64,000 bases of DNA from Phyllobacterium myrsinacearum (GTDB lineage Bacteria > Pseudomonadota > Alphaproteobacteria > Rhizobiales > Rhizobiaceae): assembly GCF_002980555.1 (NCBI RefSeq), contig NZ_PVBT01000003.1, positions 682,001 to 746,000 of the forward strand, written 5' to 3'. Below, piece after piece: positions 8,885 to 16,490 of the stretch. Made by a program: the position numbers and the translations under genes. Each line of letters starts with the position of its first letter. Position 1 is the first letter of the stretch. The notes below the pieces were generated by a model that had not been told where the DNA came from, searched no databases, and saw nothing but the letters and a program-made list of their open reading frames with translations.

Positions 8885-9105
8885 CCGCGCTCGATGTGGA
8901 AGCGGTGGCCGCCCTCGATGGTCACCGTCTCGATCAGCCGGTGGCCGTCGGTCAGGCAGAAATTCGGCATGTCGATGACGGCGAGGGGGTCGCTGGTTTC
9001 AACCCAGAGGCGGCTGCCTCCGGGCATGGTTTCCAGACGTTTGCGGGTTTTCAATACCGGCAGCGGGCAATTCAGGCCACGCAGATCATAGATATCAGCC
9101 GACAT
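8881..9105 (-). CDS. TusA-family sulfurtransferase
   Basis: This 74-residue protein has the TusA/SirA signature LNCPLPVLKTRKRL near the N-terminus, with the CPXP motif that carries the persulfide Cys. TusA relays sulfur to tRNA thiolation or other sulfur-carrier systems in the cytoplasm. The start at 9105 is preferred because GGAGGG lies at good spacing upstream; a longer reading to 9135 would add ten residues before the conserved MSADIYDLRG. The gene follows the L,D-transpeptidase gene on the same strand, 33 bases downstream of its stop. Whether it is the true TusA or a TusA-like paralogue is not clear. Confidence 0.88.
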   Translation of the reverse strand: MSADIYDLRGLNCPLPVLKTRKRLETMPGGSRLWVETSDPLAVIDMPNFCLTDGHRLIETVTIEGGHRFHIERG

Positions 9106-9138
9106 GGCGGGCCCTCCAGGCAGGAAAACAAGCACGGC

Positions 9139-10410
9139 TCAATTGCCGATGATTTTCCACCAGGCCTTTTTCGCCGGCTGTTCCGCCACCGTGGCGGTCA
9201 CGTCCTGTGGTGCCTGGACGGGCGCTGCTGCCGACGCGGGTACCGGAGCGGTTGTCTGCCGGGCCGGGGCAACGACATTGGCGGCGACCTGGTTGGCGGT
9301 GGAAGCCGGTGCCGTCGCCGGGATGGAAGCAACCGTCATGCGGTGCCGTTTGCCGGCCTCACGCTCGTCGCGGGCCTTGTCGGCGGCGACAGCGGATGCA
9401 AGGCGGACCATGACCTGCGGCTTCAGCGCGGCGTCCTTGTCCTGCGGCGACAGGGACGGCGGCTCCTGGGTCACGCGTTCACCGCGGGCGCGGCGGGCGC
9501 TCCATTCGGCGATGATCTTGGCTTCGTTGAGGCCCTGGATGGAACGGCTCGGCGCCTGGATGCTGCCCTTGCCGACCATGGAGGAGAATGCGGCCTCGTA
9601 ATTGGTCTGATAGCTCTGATAGGCCATCTTCAGCGTTTCAGGCTGCTGCATGGGCGGGCATGTGGCGGTGGCGGCAATCGGAGCGTTCGGGTCGGTGGTG
9701 TTGTTGAAGACATATTTCTTCTCGCACACGTCGACCTTGGGCGGGACCTTGGTGATCTCGAAGTGATCGTAGCCTTCCTTCAGGTTTTTCCAGAACGGAT
9801 AGTTCGGATCATCCTTGTAGCGCGCCATGTTGGCTGCGGTCATGCGGAATGGAAAGGCCTGGAGCTGGATCGAGTCCTGGCCACCCTTGAACGCGTCGCG
9901 GGCAAAGGCGTAGATTTCCTGAACCTGGGCATCGGTCATCGAATAGCAGCCGGACGACGAGCAGGCGCCGTGCACCATCAGATTGGCGCCCGTGCGGCCA
10001 AGCGCCCGGTCAAGCGCGTTGGGAAAGCCGGTGTTGAAGGACAGGTAATAGCTGGAATTCGGGTTCATCTGCGCCGGGCGGACGGCATAGAAGCCTTCCG
10101 GTGCCTGGCGGTCGCCCTCGATGAATTTCGGGCCGAGCTTGCCGGACCATTTGCAGATCTGGTAGCTCGTGACGATATCGTAGCGGCCGTTGTCCTTGCG
10201 CTTCCAGACTTCAAGAACGCTCTCTTCCTTGAAGATGCGAACCATGATCGGCGCGGTCATGGTCATGCCCTTGGTCTTCATCAGCTTGACCAGTTTTTCG
10301 GACAATTGCTTTTCGGATTTTGGCGCAAGGTCGGACACCGACGCGCCCTGGCAACCCGCCAGAAACAGGGTCAGCAATAACGGAGCAAGGATATGTGTCG
10401 GTATTTTCAT
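9139..10410 (-). CDS. L,D-transpeptidase lipoprotein (YkuD domain, YafK-like)
   Basis: Starting at 10410 the protein has 423 residues and a lipoprotein signal peptide, with lipobox LAGC ending at Cys20. A YkuD catalytic motif is present in HGACSSSGCYSM at 147-158, with Cys155 as the nucleophile. The layout resembles the YafK branch of L,D-transpeptidases, which cleave or form bonds at meso-diaminopimelate in peptidoglycan or its lipoprotein links. The C-terminal third is Ala/Pro/Val-rich and low-complexity, then ends in KKAWWKIIGN. A longer start at 10479 would place 23 residues before the signal peptide and is unlikely. It is placed in the envelope; transpeptidase versus hydrolase activity cannot be decided. 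Confidence 0.87.
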   Translation of the reverse strand: MKIPTHILAPLLLTLFLAGCQGASVSDLAPKSEKQLSEKLVKLMKTKGMTMTAPIMVRIFKEESVLEVWKRKDNGRYDIVTSYQICKWSGKLGPKFIEGDRQAPEGFYAVRPAQMNPNSSYYLSFNTGFPNALDRALGRTGANLMVHGACSSSGCYSMTDAQVQEIYAFARDAFKGGQDSIQLQAFPFRMTAANMARYKDDPNYPFWKNLKEGYDHFEITKVPPKVDVCEKKYVFNNTTDPNAPIAATATCPPMQQPETLKMAYQSYQTNYEAAFSSMVGKGSIQAPSRSIQGLNEAKIIAEWSARRARGERVTQEPPSLSPQDKDAALKPQVMVRLASAVAADKARDEREAGKRHRMTVASIPATAPASTANQVAANVVAPARQTTAPVPASAAAPVQAPQDVTATVAEQPAKKAWWKIIGN

Positions 10411-10729
10411 CTTCGCAGCTGGTACCAGTTCGCTTCGCCGAAATTGTGTGGATTGGTATCCACAACCCCCTATTTGCACCCGGTATAGTTGATAAAGCCT
10501 TACTGCAATGAGTCAAATTGCTCAATCATGCAATTGTCACCTGCAATGAAGACAGGGCGGATTTATGGCGAAATACACTGTTTTCCAAAGATGATCCATC
10601 CGTTGCAACACGTACTTGCCCTGTCATACGCCATTGACAGGAAGCAAGCGTCCTCATCAATTGTTGGTGTTCGGCCCCTGAGCGGCCGCGTTGCGTGCCC
10701 GTTTCATCAGCCATGCATGGAGGAACACA
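10411..10729. other. Intergenic region between divergent genes
   Basis: This 319-base gap separates the L,D-transpeptidase gene (leftward) from the AHSA1-like gene (rightward). I see no protein gene with a good start here. It holds a probable leftward promoter at 10489-10516. It also holds a 7-bp perfect hairpin, TGTGGAT/ATCCACA around 10447-10464, which would lie in the leader of the L,D-transpeptidase mRNA. Nothing else is clearly structured. Confidence 0.5.
10489..10516 (-). promoter_or_regulatory. Putative sigma-70 promoter of the L,D-transpeptidase gene
   Basis: On the minus strand TTGACT (10511-10516) and TATCAA (10489-10494) are spaced by 16 bases. This is a reasonable match to housekeeping -35 and -10 elements and is placed about 80 bases before the start codon at 10410. 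It was found by eye only. Confidence 0.35.
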
Positions 10730-11182
10730 ATGGCAGTTGCACCCTTTTTGACGCTCAAACGCCATTTGAAGGCGCCGCCACGGCTGGTGTGGGCCGCCTG
10801 GACCGATCCTTCAATGATCGTGCGCTGGTGGGGGCCGGCAGGGGCCAAAACATTGAGGGCCGAAGCCGATCCGCGCCTTGGCGGCAGGTATCATGTCGTC
10901 TTCGTCACCCCGGACGGCGAGCAGCATGATGTCAGCGGCGTCTATTGCGAGGTGGTGGTTGAAGAGCGCCTTGCCTTCACCTGGGTCTGGATTACCCTGC
11001 CGGACCGGGAGTCGCTGGTAACGCTGGTGCTGGAGCGGGTGGATGACGGCACATTGCTGACACTCATCCATGAGAAGTTCTACGACGAGGCAGCGCGGGA
11101 TCGTCACAGGCAGGGCTGGAGCGGTGCTCTCGACAGTCTCGAAAACTTTATCAATCAACAGGCGGTGAACCATCGTGACTGA
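10730..11182 (+). CDS. SRPBCC domain protein (AHSA1-like)
   Basis: The protein has 150 residues from the ATG at 10730, which is preceded by a good GGAGG site. It has the features of the bacterial AHSA1/SRPBCC fold: a start like LKRHLKAPPRLVWAAWTDP, then WWGPAG, a LGGRYHVVF strand and a C-terminal helix with GWSGALDSLENF. This fold forms a hydrophobic ligand pocket; bacterial members of this type have no firmly known substrate. The next gene starts with GTG at 11175 and overlaps the end, so the pair is likely an operon. An upstream reading from 10691 is not supported by a ribosome-binding site. Confidence 0.85.
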   Translation: MAVAPFLTLKRHLKAPPRLVWAAWTDPSMIVRWWGPAGAKTLRAEADPRLGGRYHVVFVTPDGEQHDVSGVYCEVVVEERLAFTWVWITLPDRESLVTLVLERVDDGTLLTLIHEKFYDEAARDRHRQGWSGALDSLENFINQQAVNHRD

Positions 11183-11717
11183 CCATTCCGCAATCACCTT
11201 CCGTCCGGCGTCGCTGTCCTATCTGCCATTGATGGCGAAGTGGCTGATGATGCCGCATATGCGCGATTCCTACCAGCCGGACCCGATAAGCCCGGGGGAG
11301 GTGGCGGAGGAGTACGGGCCATTGTTTAGCGGCGAGACGCCGGATATTTGTCACATCGCCTATTATGGCGAGCTGCCTTTCGGCTATCTGCAGAGCTACC
11401 GCAATGCGGACTATGAGGACGAGCTGCCGGCGCTTGACCACGGCATCAGCGTCGATCTGTTCATCGGTGAGCCGGACTATATCGGGCGCGGCCTCGGTTC
11501 GCTGATGCTGAGGGAATATCTTGCGCAGATCGCCTTCCCGCATTTTTCCGATGAACGGTTCGCCTATATCACCCACGAGGCGGGCGATCTCGATGCGATC
11601 AGGGCCTCGGAAGCGGCAGGCTTTCGGCCGGTTGACGAATTTGAAGAGGATGGCGACAGCGTTATTCTTTTCCGGTTCGAGCGCGGCAGCAACGACAATA
11701 AAAAAGGCGGCGCCTGA
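11175..11717 (+). CDS. GNAT family N-acetyltransferase, AAC(6')-like
   Basis: This 180-residue protein has the GNAT acetyl-CoA loop in GRGLGSLMLREYL and a conserved SEAAGFRPV near the C-terminus. The N-terminal LMAKWLMMPHMRDSY and the PDYIGRGLG segment resemble aminoglycoside 6'-N-acetyltransferases and lysine-siderophore acetyltransferases of the same subfamily. It should acetylate an amine using acetyl-CoA. Whether it gives drug resistance, acts in siderophore synthesis or does something else cannot be told from sequence. It starts with GTG within the end of the SRPBCC gene. A bidirectional terminator follows directly, separating it from the convergent HU gene. Confidence 0.82.
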   Translation: MTDHSAITFRPASLSYLPLMAKWLMMPHMRDSYQPDPISPGEVAEEYGPLFSGETPDICHIAYYGELPFGYLQSYRNADYEDELPALDHGISVDLFIGEPDYIGRGLGSLMLREYLAQIAFPHFSDERFAYITHEAGDLDAIRASEAAGFRPVDEFEEDGDSVILFRFERGSNDNKKGGA

Positions 11718-11729
11718 GCACCGCCTTTT
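11702..11729. terminator. Bidirectional rho-independent terminator (GNAT gene / HU gene)
   Basis: AAAAGGCGG (11702-11710) and CCGCCTTTT (11721-11729) form a 9-bp stem with a 10-nt loop. A/T runs on both sides let it work in either direction. It overlaps the end of the GNAT gene and lies 22 bases after the HU stop. Confidence 0.8.
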
Positions 11730-11751
11730 GTGAAATCAGCACAAACGGCAA

Positions 11752-12027
11752 TTAGCCGTTGAGGGCGTCCTTCAGAGCCTTTGCAGGCTGGAAGGCAACC
11801 TTCTTGGAGGCTGCGATCTTGATCGTTGCGCCAGTTGCAGGGTTACGGCCTTCGCGAGCAGCGCGCGACTGTACCTTGAACTTGCCGAAGCCTGGCAGCG
11901 AAACTTCGTCGCCTGCGACGACGGCATCGGTGATGCCCTTAAGAACGCTATCAACAATCGCCTTGGACTGAACCTTTGTAAGACCCTGATCAGCGACGAG
12001 CTTCTCGATAAGATCGGACGTATTCAT
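11752..12027 (-). CDS. hupB: HU family DNA-binding protein
   Basis: This is a 91-residue HU protein, the normal length. It begins MNTSDLIEKLVADQGLTK and has the helix-turn segment, GDEVSLPGFGKFKV, then the DNA-binding arm RAAREGRNPATG, and ends with VAFQPAKALKDALNG. HU bends and compacts DNA in the nucleoid. The ATG at 12027 is preferred; the frame stays open upstream to 12096 but the extra residues are not HU-like. It is monocistronic and ends at a terminator shared with the convergent GNAT gene. Confidence 0.95.
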   Translation of the reverse strand: MNTSDLIEKLVADQGLTKVQSKAIVDSVLKGITDAVVAGDEVSLPGFGKFKVQSRAAREGRNPATGATIKIAASKKVAFQPAKALKDALNG

Positions 12028-12198
12028 GTTGGCGGTTTCCTCAGTATATTCGTTGATCGAAGGCGTCTGTATGGCATGCGTTGCCGCCTCTGTCATCAGG
12101 AATAGAGCGCATTTTCGGGGTTTATACCCAGTGTTTACAGGGTTTTTTGCAAAACCGGCTATGATTTTTCCGATCGGAGCCGGATGACGCCCGCAAAT

Positions 12199-13173
12199 TC
12201 AGCCGGGTGATTCGGCCCGTGATTCCATCGCTTCACGCCCGCCGCTCTGCAGAGCGTCAGGCATCTGCCAGATCGGAGGGTCGCCGATGTGGCGCGCGAC
12301 GTGGTCGATAAAGGCGCGCACCTTGGCCGAGACATGCCGGGTCGGCGGGTAGACCGCATAGATCCTGTAGGGCAACGGCCTCGCCTCCGGCAAGACCTTG
12401 ATGAGCGTGCCGCGCCGCAGCGCTTCGGCGGCGATGAACATGGGCAGGAGCACCAGCCCCAGTCCGGCGATGGCCATGTCGCGCATGGCTTCGCCATTGT
12501 TGGCCACGATGCGCCCGTGCATGGCAACCGAAATGGGTTCGCCGGAGGCTGCCGGGTTTTCGAACTGCCAGAGCTGGCTGGTGTTGACGTTGGAGTAGTC
12601 GATGCACGCGTAGGAGCCGAGTTCGCCGAGGTTTTGCGGCAGGCCGTTGGCCGCGGCAAAAGCCGGGCTGCAGCATATGACGCGCGGATCGGTGCACAGT
12701 TTGCGCGCGATCAGGCTGGAATCCTTGAGAATGCCGATGCGGATGCCGGCATCGAAGCCGCCCTTGACGAGATCGACCATCCGGTCGTCGAGTTCCACGG
12801 CGATTTCAAGATCGGGATATTGCCGGGCGAAATCGGCAATCAGGCGGCTCAGGTAAAACGTGCCGAAGGTCATCGGCGCCGTGATGCGCAAGGTGCCGCG
12901 AATGGCGCTGTAGCGCTCGCCGACCGTGTCGGCTGCCTCGATGATCTCACGCACGAGCGGCCGGACGCGTTCGACAAAGGCGCGGGCATTGTCCGAGGCG
13001 AGCAGTTTGCGCGGCGAGCGCTGGAACAGCTGCGTGCCGAGTGCCGCTTCCAGATCGGTGATGCGCTTGCTCACCACGGATTTCGACAGGTTGAGCCGGG
13101 CGGCAGTCATGGTGATGCTGCCGGTCTCCATCACGTCGAGAAAAGTCACAAGGTCATCGAAACGCCATTTCAT
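12199..13173 (-). CDS. LysR family transcriptional regulator
   Basis: This 324-residue protein starts MKWRFDDLVTFLDVMETGS with the LysR winged helix-turn-helix, including AARLNLSKSVVSKRITDLEAALGTQLFQR. A periplasmic-binding-protein-like effector domain follows from about residue 90. It is divergent from a ring-cleaving dioxygenase gene, the usual layout of a LysR regulator and its target, so it may sense an aromatic or quinone compound. A GTTC-N9-GAAC palindrome lies in the shared promoter region at 13227-13243. The frame is open upstream to 13296, but the ATG at 13173 gives the canonical start of the DNA-binding domain. Confidence 0.9.
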   Translation of the reverse strand: MKWRFDDLVTFLDVMETGSITMTAARLNLSKSVVSKRITDLEAALGTQLFQRSPRKLLASDNARAFVERVRPLVREIIEAADTVGERYSAIRGTLRITAPMTFGTFYLSRLIADFARQYPDLEIAVELDDRMVDLVKGGFDAGIRIGILKDSSLIARKLCTDPRVICCSPAFAAANGLPQNLGELGSYACIDYSNVNTSQLWQFENPAASGEPISVAMHGRIVANNGEAMRDMAIAGLGLVLLPMFIAAEALRRGTLIKVLPEARPLPYRIYAVYPPTRHVSAKVRAFIDHVARHIGDPPIWQMPDALQSGGREAMESRAESPG

Positions 13174-13226
13174 GGTTCTCTTATAGAGGACAATATGCCG
13201 ATGAAGAAGACGTTTCGGGAGAAATC

Positions 13227-13243
13227 GTTCTGTTTTAACGAAC
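13227..13243. promoter_or_regulatory. Palindrome in the LysR/dioxygenase divergent promoter region
   Basis: GTTC (13227-13230) and GAAC (13240-13243) are separated by nine bases, giving a partly symmetric site of the size used by LysR regulators. It lies 54 bases from the regulator start and about 100 from the dioxygenase start. This is a visual call without binding data. Confidence 0.35.
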
Positions 13244-13341
13244 ATGGGTTGCATCGAAGCGGGCTTTATATCGGCGGCGGCAGCGCAGATATTCACCCCA
13301 ACGGCGCATGAGCGCCAGGCAACATCATTCAGGAGGCTTTC

Positions 13342-14295
13342 ATGTCCCTACAATTGACAGGTATCCATCATCTGACCGCCATCACGGCGAATGCCCCGGA
13401 AAACCTGCGTTTCTACACGCAGACCCTCGGTTTGCGGCTCGTCAAGAAGACGGTCAACCAGGACGATACCAGCGCCTATCACCTTTTCTACGCCGATGGC
13501 GAGGCAACGCCCGGCACCGATCTGACCTTCTTCGACTGGCCAGTCGGCCCGGAACGGCGCGGCACGCACAGCATTGCGCGCACGGGTCTGCGCGTCGGCA
13601 GCAAGGCCAGCCTTGTCTGGTGGAAGGCACGCTTCGACGAACTCGGTGTCACGTCGGGCGAAATCAGCGAAACCGGCGGGCGTGAGTCGCTCGATTTCGA
13701 GGATGGCGAAGGCCAGCGGTTCCGTCTGATCGATGATGGCGGCGCAGGCCCGTCACATCCCTGGGACAGGAGCCCGGTTCCGGCCGAACACCAGATCCGC
13801 GGTCTTGGCCCGATCACGATCAGCGTGCCTGACATCACCAACACGGAAGCCATTCTCCTGCATGTGATGAACATGCGCCAGACCAGCACCTATCCGTCTC
13901 CCGACGGCGCCGGTCATGTCCATGTCTTTTCCATGGGCGAGGGCGGACCGGCTGCCGAACTGCACGTCGCGGTCCAGCCGGACCTTCCGGTGGCCCGTCA
14001 GGGGGCAGGCGCCGTGCATCACGTGGCTTTCCGGGCGCCGGATGTACAGCAGCTGCACGAATGGACGGAACGGCTGAAAAGTTTCCGCATGCCGTCCAGC
14101 GGCGAGGTCGAGCGCTATTACTTCCGCTCGCTCTATTTCCGCGAACCCAATGGCATCCTGTTCGAGATCGCCACGGATGGTCCCGGCTTCACCGTTGACG
14201 AACCGCTGGAAACGCTGGGCGAAGGATTGTCACTGCCGCCATTCCTCGAGGGCAAGCGGGCGTCGATCGAAGCAAACCTGAAGCCTCTGGTCTAA
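13342..14295 (+). CDS. VOC-family ring-cleaving dioxygenase (MhqO-like)
   Basis: This 317-residue protein has two tandem vicinal-oxygen-chelate halves. Each half starts with a HH-containing strand: [21 protein letters not shown] at the N-terminus and [12 protein letters not shown] near 225. The second half ends with [20 protein letters not shown], holding the metal-ligand Glu. Proteins of this type, such as Bacillus MhqO, are thought to be Fe(II)-dependent dioxygenases acting on hydroquinone- or catechol-like compounds. An AGGAGG site lies just before the ATG. The gene faces away from a LysR regulator and toward a second dioxygenase gene fused to an esterase, from which it is separated by a terminator. 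The substrate is unknown. Confidence 0.87.
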   Translation: MSLQLTGIHHLTAITANAPENLRFYTQTLGLRLVKKTVNQDDTSAYHLFYADGEATPGTDLTFFDWPVGPERRGTHSIARTGLRVGSKASLVWWKARFDELGVTSGEISETGGRESLDFEDGEGQRFRLIDDGGAGPSHPWDRSPVPAEHQIRGLGPITISVPDITNTEAILLHVMNMRQTSTYPSPDGAGHVHVFSMGEGGPAAELHVAVQPDLPVARQGAGAVHHVAFRAPDVQQLHEWTERLKSFRMPSSGEVERYYFRSLYFREPNGILFEIATDGPGFTVDEPLETLGEGLSLPPFLEGKRASIEANLKPLV

Positions 14296-14305
14296 CCGGA
14301 ATGAA

Positions 14306-14335
14306 GAAGGCCCGGCGCACAAGCGCTGGGCCTTC
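14306..14335. terminator. Terminator hairpin between the two dioxygenase genes
   Basis: GAAGGCCCGGCGC (14306-14318) pairs with GCGCTGGGCCTTC (14323-14335) over 13 positions with one G-T pair and a 4-nt loop. It lies 10 bases after one convergent gene and 7 bases from the stop of the other, so it can serve both. The T run is poor. Confidence 0.65.
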
Positions 14336-14342
14336 CTGCATG

Positions 14343-15908
14343 TCAAACCGTGCGGGGAAGATTGGCCTCAATCCATTGCCTGATGGCCTCGATATCGTGC
14401 GGCCCGGTTTCATGCCCGGCATGAACACGATCGACGGCAAGCTCAGCCCCAGCCTGCCGCAGCAACGCCTCGAGATCGGGCGTCCTGGCGCCGAACAGGT
14501 CGTGTTCACCATTGACCATCAGAATTTTCACATGGCTCAAATCCGCGTGCGGTGCCTCCTCAAGAACATTCATTGCGCGCAGGAGAATCGCATTCCTGAC
14601 AAGGCCGGGGTGCAGCAGCATGGTTGCCACCAGCATGTTGGCGCCGTTGGAATAGCCGAGAAACACCGTGCGCTCGAGATCAAGGCGATAGGCCTCGGCG
14701 GCCCCTTCGATGAACGCAGCCAGCGCTTCGGCTTCCGAGCGGATGTCCTGCTGGTCGAAACTCAGGGGGCCGAAGCGGCGGAACCAGCGGCCGATGCCCT
14801 CCTCATTGCTGCGCCCGCGTAAACCGATGAGGGTGGCATGCGGCGCGGCATTGGCGGCAAGCGGCAGCAGCGTGGTCTCATTGCCGTCGGAGCCATGCAA
14901 AAGCACAAGCGTCAGGCCATCGGCATGTTCGGGCGTATAGACACGATGCACGAAAGGCAGCTCGCGGTAGAGGAACCGCTCCTCGCCGGGCAGGCCGAAC
15001 TGCGGCAGCATCACTGTGAGATTGCCGGCTTCTTCAGCAAAATGCGGCGGAATGAACAGGTGCGTTCCGAGTGTTTCCAGCGTCTCGTCCACAAGCATGC
15101 CAGGACCGTCGGTCGCCATCTCGAACAGGGTGCCGCCGGGCTCGCGCACATAGATCGAATGGAAATACTTGCGGTCATGCATGGCGGTCGCGTCCGACCC
15201 GTCCCTGATCAGGCTGTCATAGGTCGCCTGGGCATGGGCGATATCGGGCGCACGGAAGGCGATGTGATCGATCGTTCCCGTGCCGGGTGCGGAACTCCAG
15301 AAGCCGCTGGCATCGCGCACATCGACGCAATCGCCGGAGGCCGAAACCATCCGCACGATCGTGTCGGTGCGCTCGCCGGCGTGAAAGCCGAAATAGGTTT
15401 CGAGAAAGGCGCAGGTGGCTTGCGGCTGTTCGGTGAGGACCGTGGCGCTGCGGATGCGCCGGATGGCATCAGCTTCGGCAATGCCCTTGACGGTCCACGG
15501 CGCGGCACCCGTGACCCCGGATGTTCCAACGAGTTTCACGATCACGCCGTCGGGGTCTTTCAGCCGCAGGACGGTTTCGCCGAATTCCTGTGCGGGGCCG
15601 GTGACGGCAATATTGTGCTGGAGGGCGCGGGTCAGCCAGAAACCGATGGCCTCCGGGGCAATGGCCAGGGCAATTTCGCTTGGCTGGCCGTAACCGACCC
15701 GGCCGAGCGATCCGTCTTCCCAGACGAGAAAGGTGATCAACGAACCGGGGGTTGCCGCGGCATCGCCATAGAAGAGGTGAAGCTGGGTCGCGTCTTCATA
15801 GCCGCCGGTGCGTTTGACCAGGCGAAGACCGAGAAAACCGGCGTAGAAGTCCACATTCGCCTGAACGCTGCGGGTGATCAGGGTGATGTGATGGATACCA
15901 CTTGTCAT
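14343..15908 (-). CDS. Fused VOC ring-cleaving dioxygenase and alpha/beta-hydrolase (esterase)
   Basis: This 521-residue protein is a fusion. Residues 1-310 repeat the two-module dioxygenase layout of the facing gene (SGIHHITLITRSVQANVDFYAG; later DHIAFRAPD and REPGGTLFEMATDGPGM). Residues from about 325 form an alpha/beta-hydrolase of the phospholipase/carboxylesterase type. It has VLLHGSDGNE, the nucleophile elbow GYSNGAN with Ser420, GEHD with Asp470, and HAGHE with His499, a complete triad. In Bacillus, a similar dioxygenase (MhqO) and esterase (MhqD) are separate genes of one quinone-stress regulon; here both activities are in one chain. I infer sequential ring opening and hydrolysis of an aromatic compound. 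The frame is continuous, so the fusion is not an artefact of a missed stop. Confidence 0.88.
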   Translation of the reverse strand: MTSGIHHITLITRSVQANVDFYAGFLGLRLVKRTGGYEDATQLHLFYGDAAATPGSLITFLVWEDGSLGRVGYGQPSEIALAIAPEAIGFWLTRALQHNIAVTGPAQEFGETVLRLKDPDGVIVKLVGTSGVTGAAPWTVKGIAEADAIRRIRSATVLTEQPQATCAFLETYFGFHAGERTDTIVRMVSASGDCVDVRDASGFWSSAPGTGTIDHIAFRAPDIAHAQATYDSLIRDGSDATAMHDRKYFHSIYVREPGGTLFEMATDGPGMLVDETLETLGTHLFIPPHFAEEAGNLTVMLPQFGLPGEERFLYRELPFVHRVYTPEHADGLTLVLLHGSDGNETTLLPLAANAAPHATLIGLRGRSNEEGIGRWFRRFGPLSFDQQDIRSEAEALAAFIEGAAEAYRLDLERTVFLGYSNGANMLVATMLLHPGLVRNAILLRAMNVLEEAPHADLSHVKILMVNGEHDLFGARTPDLEALLRQAGAELAVDRVHAGHETGPHDIEAIRQWIEANLPRTV

Positions 15909-16002
15909 GAAGTTCCTCCGCCTGTGGATCGTGCAACCAAGAGGAAGCGACCAATACGGGGAAAGCCGGCGGGCGGCAATCAGGCAGGGCCTGAAAAAAC
16001 AA

Positions 16003-16032
16003 CACCCACCGCGGGAGGAGGTGCGGTGGGTG
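16003..16032 (-). ncRNA. Cuckoo/CcsR-type anti-SD hairpin sRNA, third copy, with terminator
   Basis: On the minus strand a perfect 10-bp stem (arms 16023-16032 and 16003-16012) encloses the loop ACCTCCTCCC. A T-rich run, TTGTTTTTTC, follows at 15993-16002, so this copy also looks like the rho-independent terminator of the whole DUF1127 transcript. The CCUCCUCCC loop is the mark of the cuckoo RNA family of alphaproteobacteria, to which Rhodobacter CcsR1-4 belong. Confidence 0.8.
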
Positions 16033-16041
16033 CTATTTGTA

Positions 16042-16072
16042 AAGGCCGGCTGGGAGGAGGAGTGCCGGCCTT
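16042..16072 (-). ncRNA. Cuckoo/CcsR-type anti-SD hairpin sRNA, second copy
   Basis: A perfect 9-bp stem, AAGGCCGGC/GCCGGCCTT (arms 16064-16072 and 16042-16050), encloses the 13-nt loop ACTCCTCCTCCCA on the minus strand. The loop again contains CCUCCUCCC. It lies 9 bases from the third hairpin and 3 bases from the first, so the three are a tight array in the 3' UTR of the DUF1127 gene. Confidence 0.78.
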
Positions 16073-16075
16073 CGA

Positions 16076-16110
16076 ACGTTCGGAACCTGGGAGGAGGTCA
16101 TCCCGAACGT
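16076..16110 (-). ncRNA. Cuckoo/CcsR-type anti-SD hairpin sRNA, first copy
   Basis: A perfect 8-bp stem, ACGTTCGG/CCGAACGT (arms 16103-16110 and 16076-16083), encloses a 19-nt loop with CCTCCTCCC on the minus strand. It starts 15 bases after the DUF1127 stop codon. The stem sequence differs fully from the other two copies while the loop core is the same, which is what selection on the loop would produce. Confidence 0.75.
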
Positions 16111-16125
16111 CAACTTTGAATTCGA

Positions 16126-16275
16126 TTAGCGCGCAGCTGCGGCCTTCTTGGCAACGAAGGCGATATCGCCACGGGAGATGCCGAGGTCGTTCAGTTCACG
16201 TGCGGACAGGCGGTTCAGTTCGGTGACAGTGTCACGATAACGGCGCCAGTTGTTGTAAGAGCGGATCAGGTTCAT
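16126..16275 (-). CDS. DUF1127 small basic protein
   Basis: This 49-residue gene reads MNLIRSYNNWRRYRDTV and then TELNRLSARELNDLGISRGDI, the arginine-rich YjiS/DUF1127 domain, with a Lys/Ala tail. Small DUF1127 proteins in alphaproteobacteria are linked to RNA turnover, phosphate and carbon use, and stress. In Rhodobacter sphaeroides the DUF1127 gene RSP_6037 is co-transcribed with CcsR sRNAs. The same layout is seen here: three CCUCCUCCC hairpins start 15 bases after the stop. The start is ATG at 16275. No strong housekeeping promoter is visible upstream; a weak CTGCAA/TATATG pair is present around 16320-16350, and RpoH-type control is possible by analogy only. Confidence 0.92.
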   Translation of the reverse strand: MNLIRSYNNWRRYRDTVTELNRLSARELNDLGISRGDIAFVAKKAAAAR

Positions 16276-16490
16276 TTCACTCACCTTGGTAACTTATTGT
16301 TTGTTGGATCATTTCTTGATCGTGAGCTGCATATAGTCGATGCCCGGTCAAACTTGCAGTGACAAGAATGCATAGCTGCTTTGCAGGAACTGCGGAGTGG
16401 ATGGCCAAATTGGGGCGGGTGGAATCACGTCAATCAGAACGGCCGGGAAGAGGTGCAAAAACCCGCTTCTTTCAGCCATTGTCCGGCTTA

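Noticed and set aside
8716-10380. 554-codon plus-strand frame opposite the TusA-like and L,D-transpeptidase genes
   Set aside because: Antisense to genes with signal peptide and catalytic motifs; Gly/Arg-rich shadow with no recognisable domain.
16003-16110. GGGAGGAGG repeats on the plus strand as ribosome-binding sites of small genes
   Set aside because: None is followed by a sensible open frame, and all three lie in hairpin loops, which fits anti-SD RNAs on the other strand.
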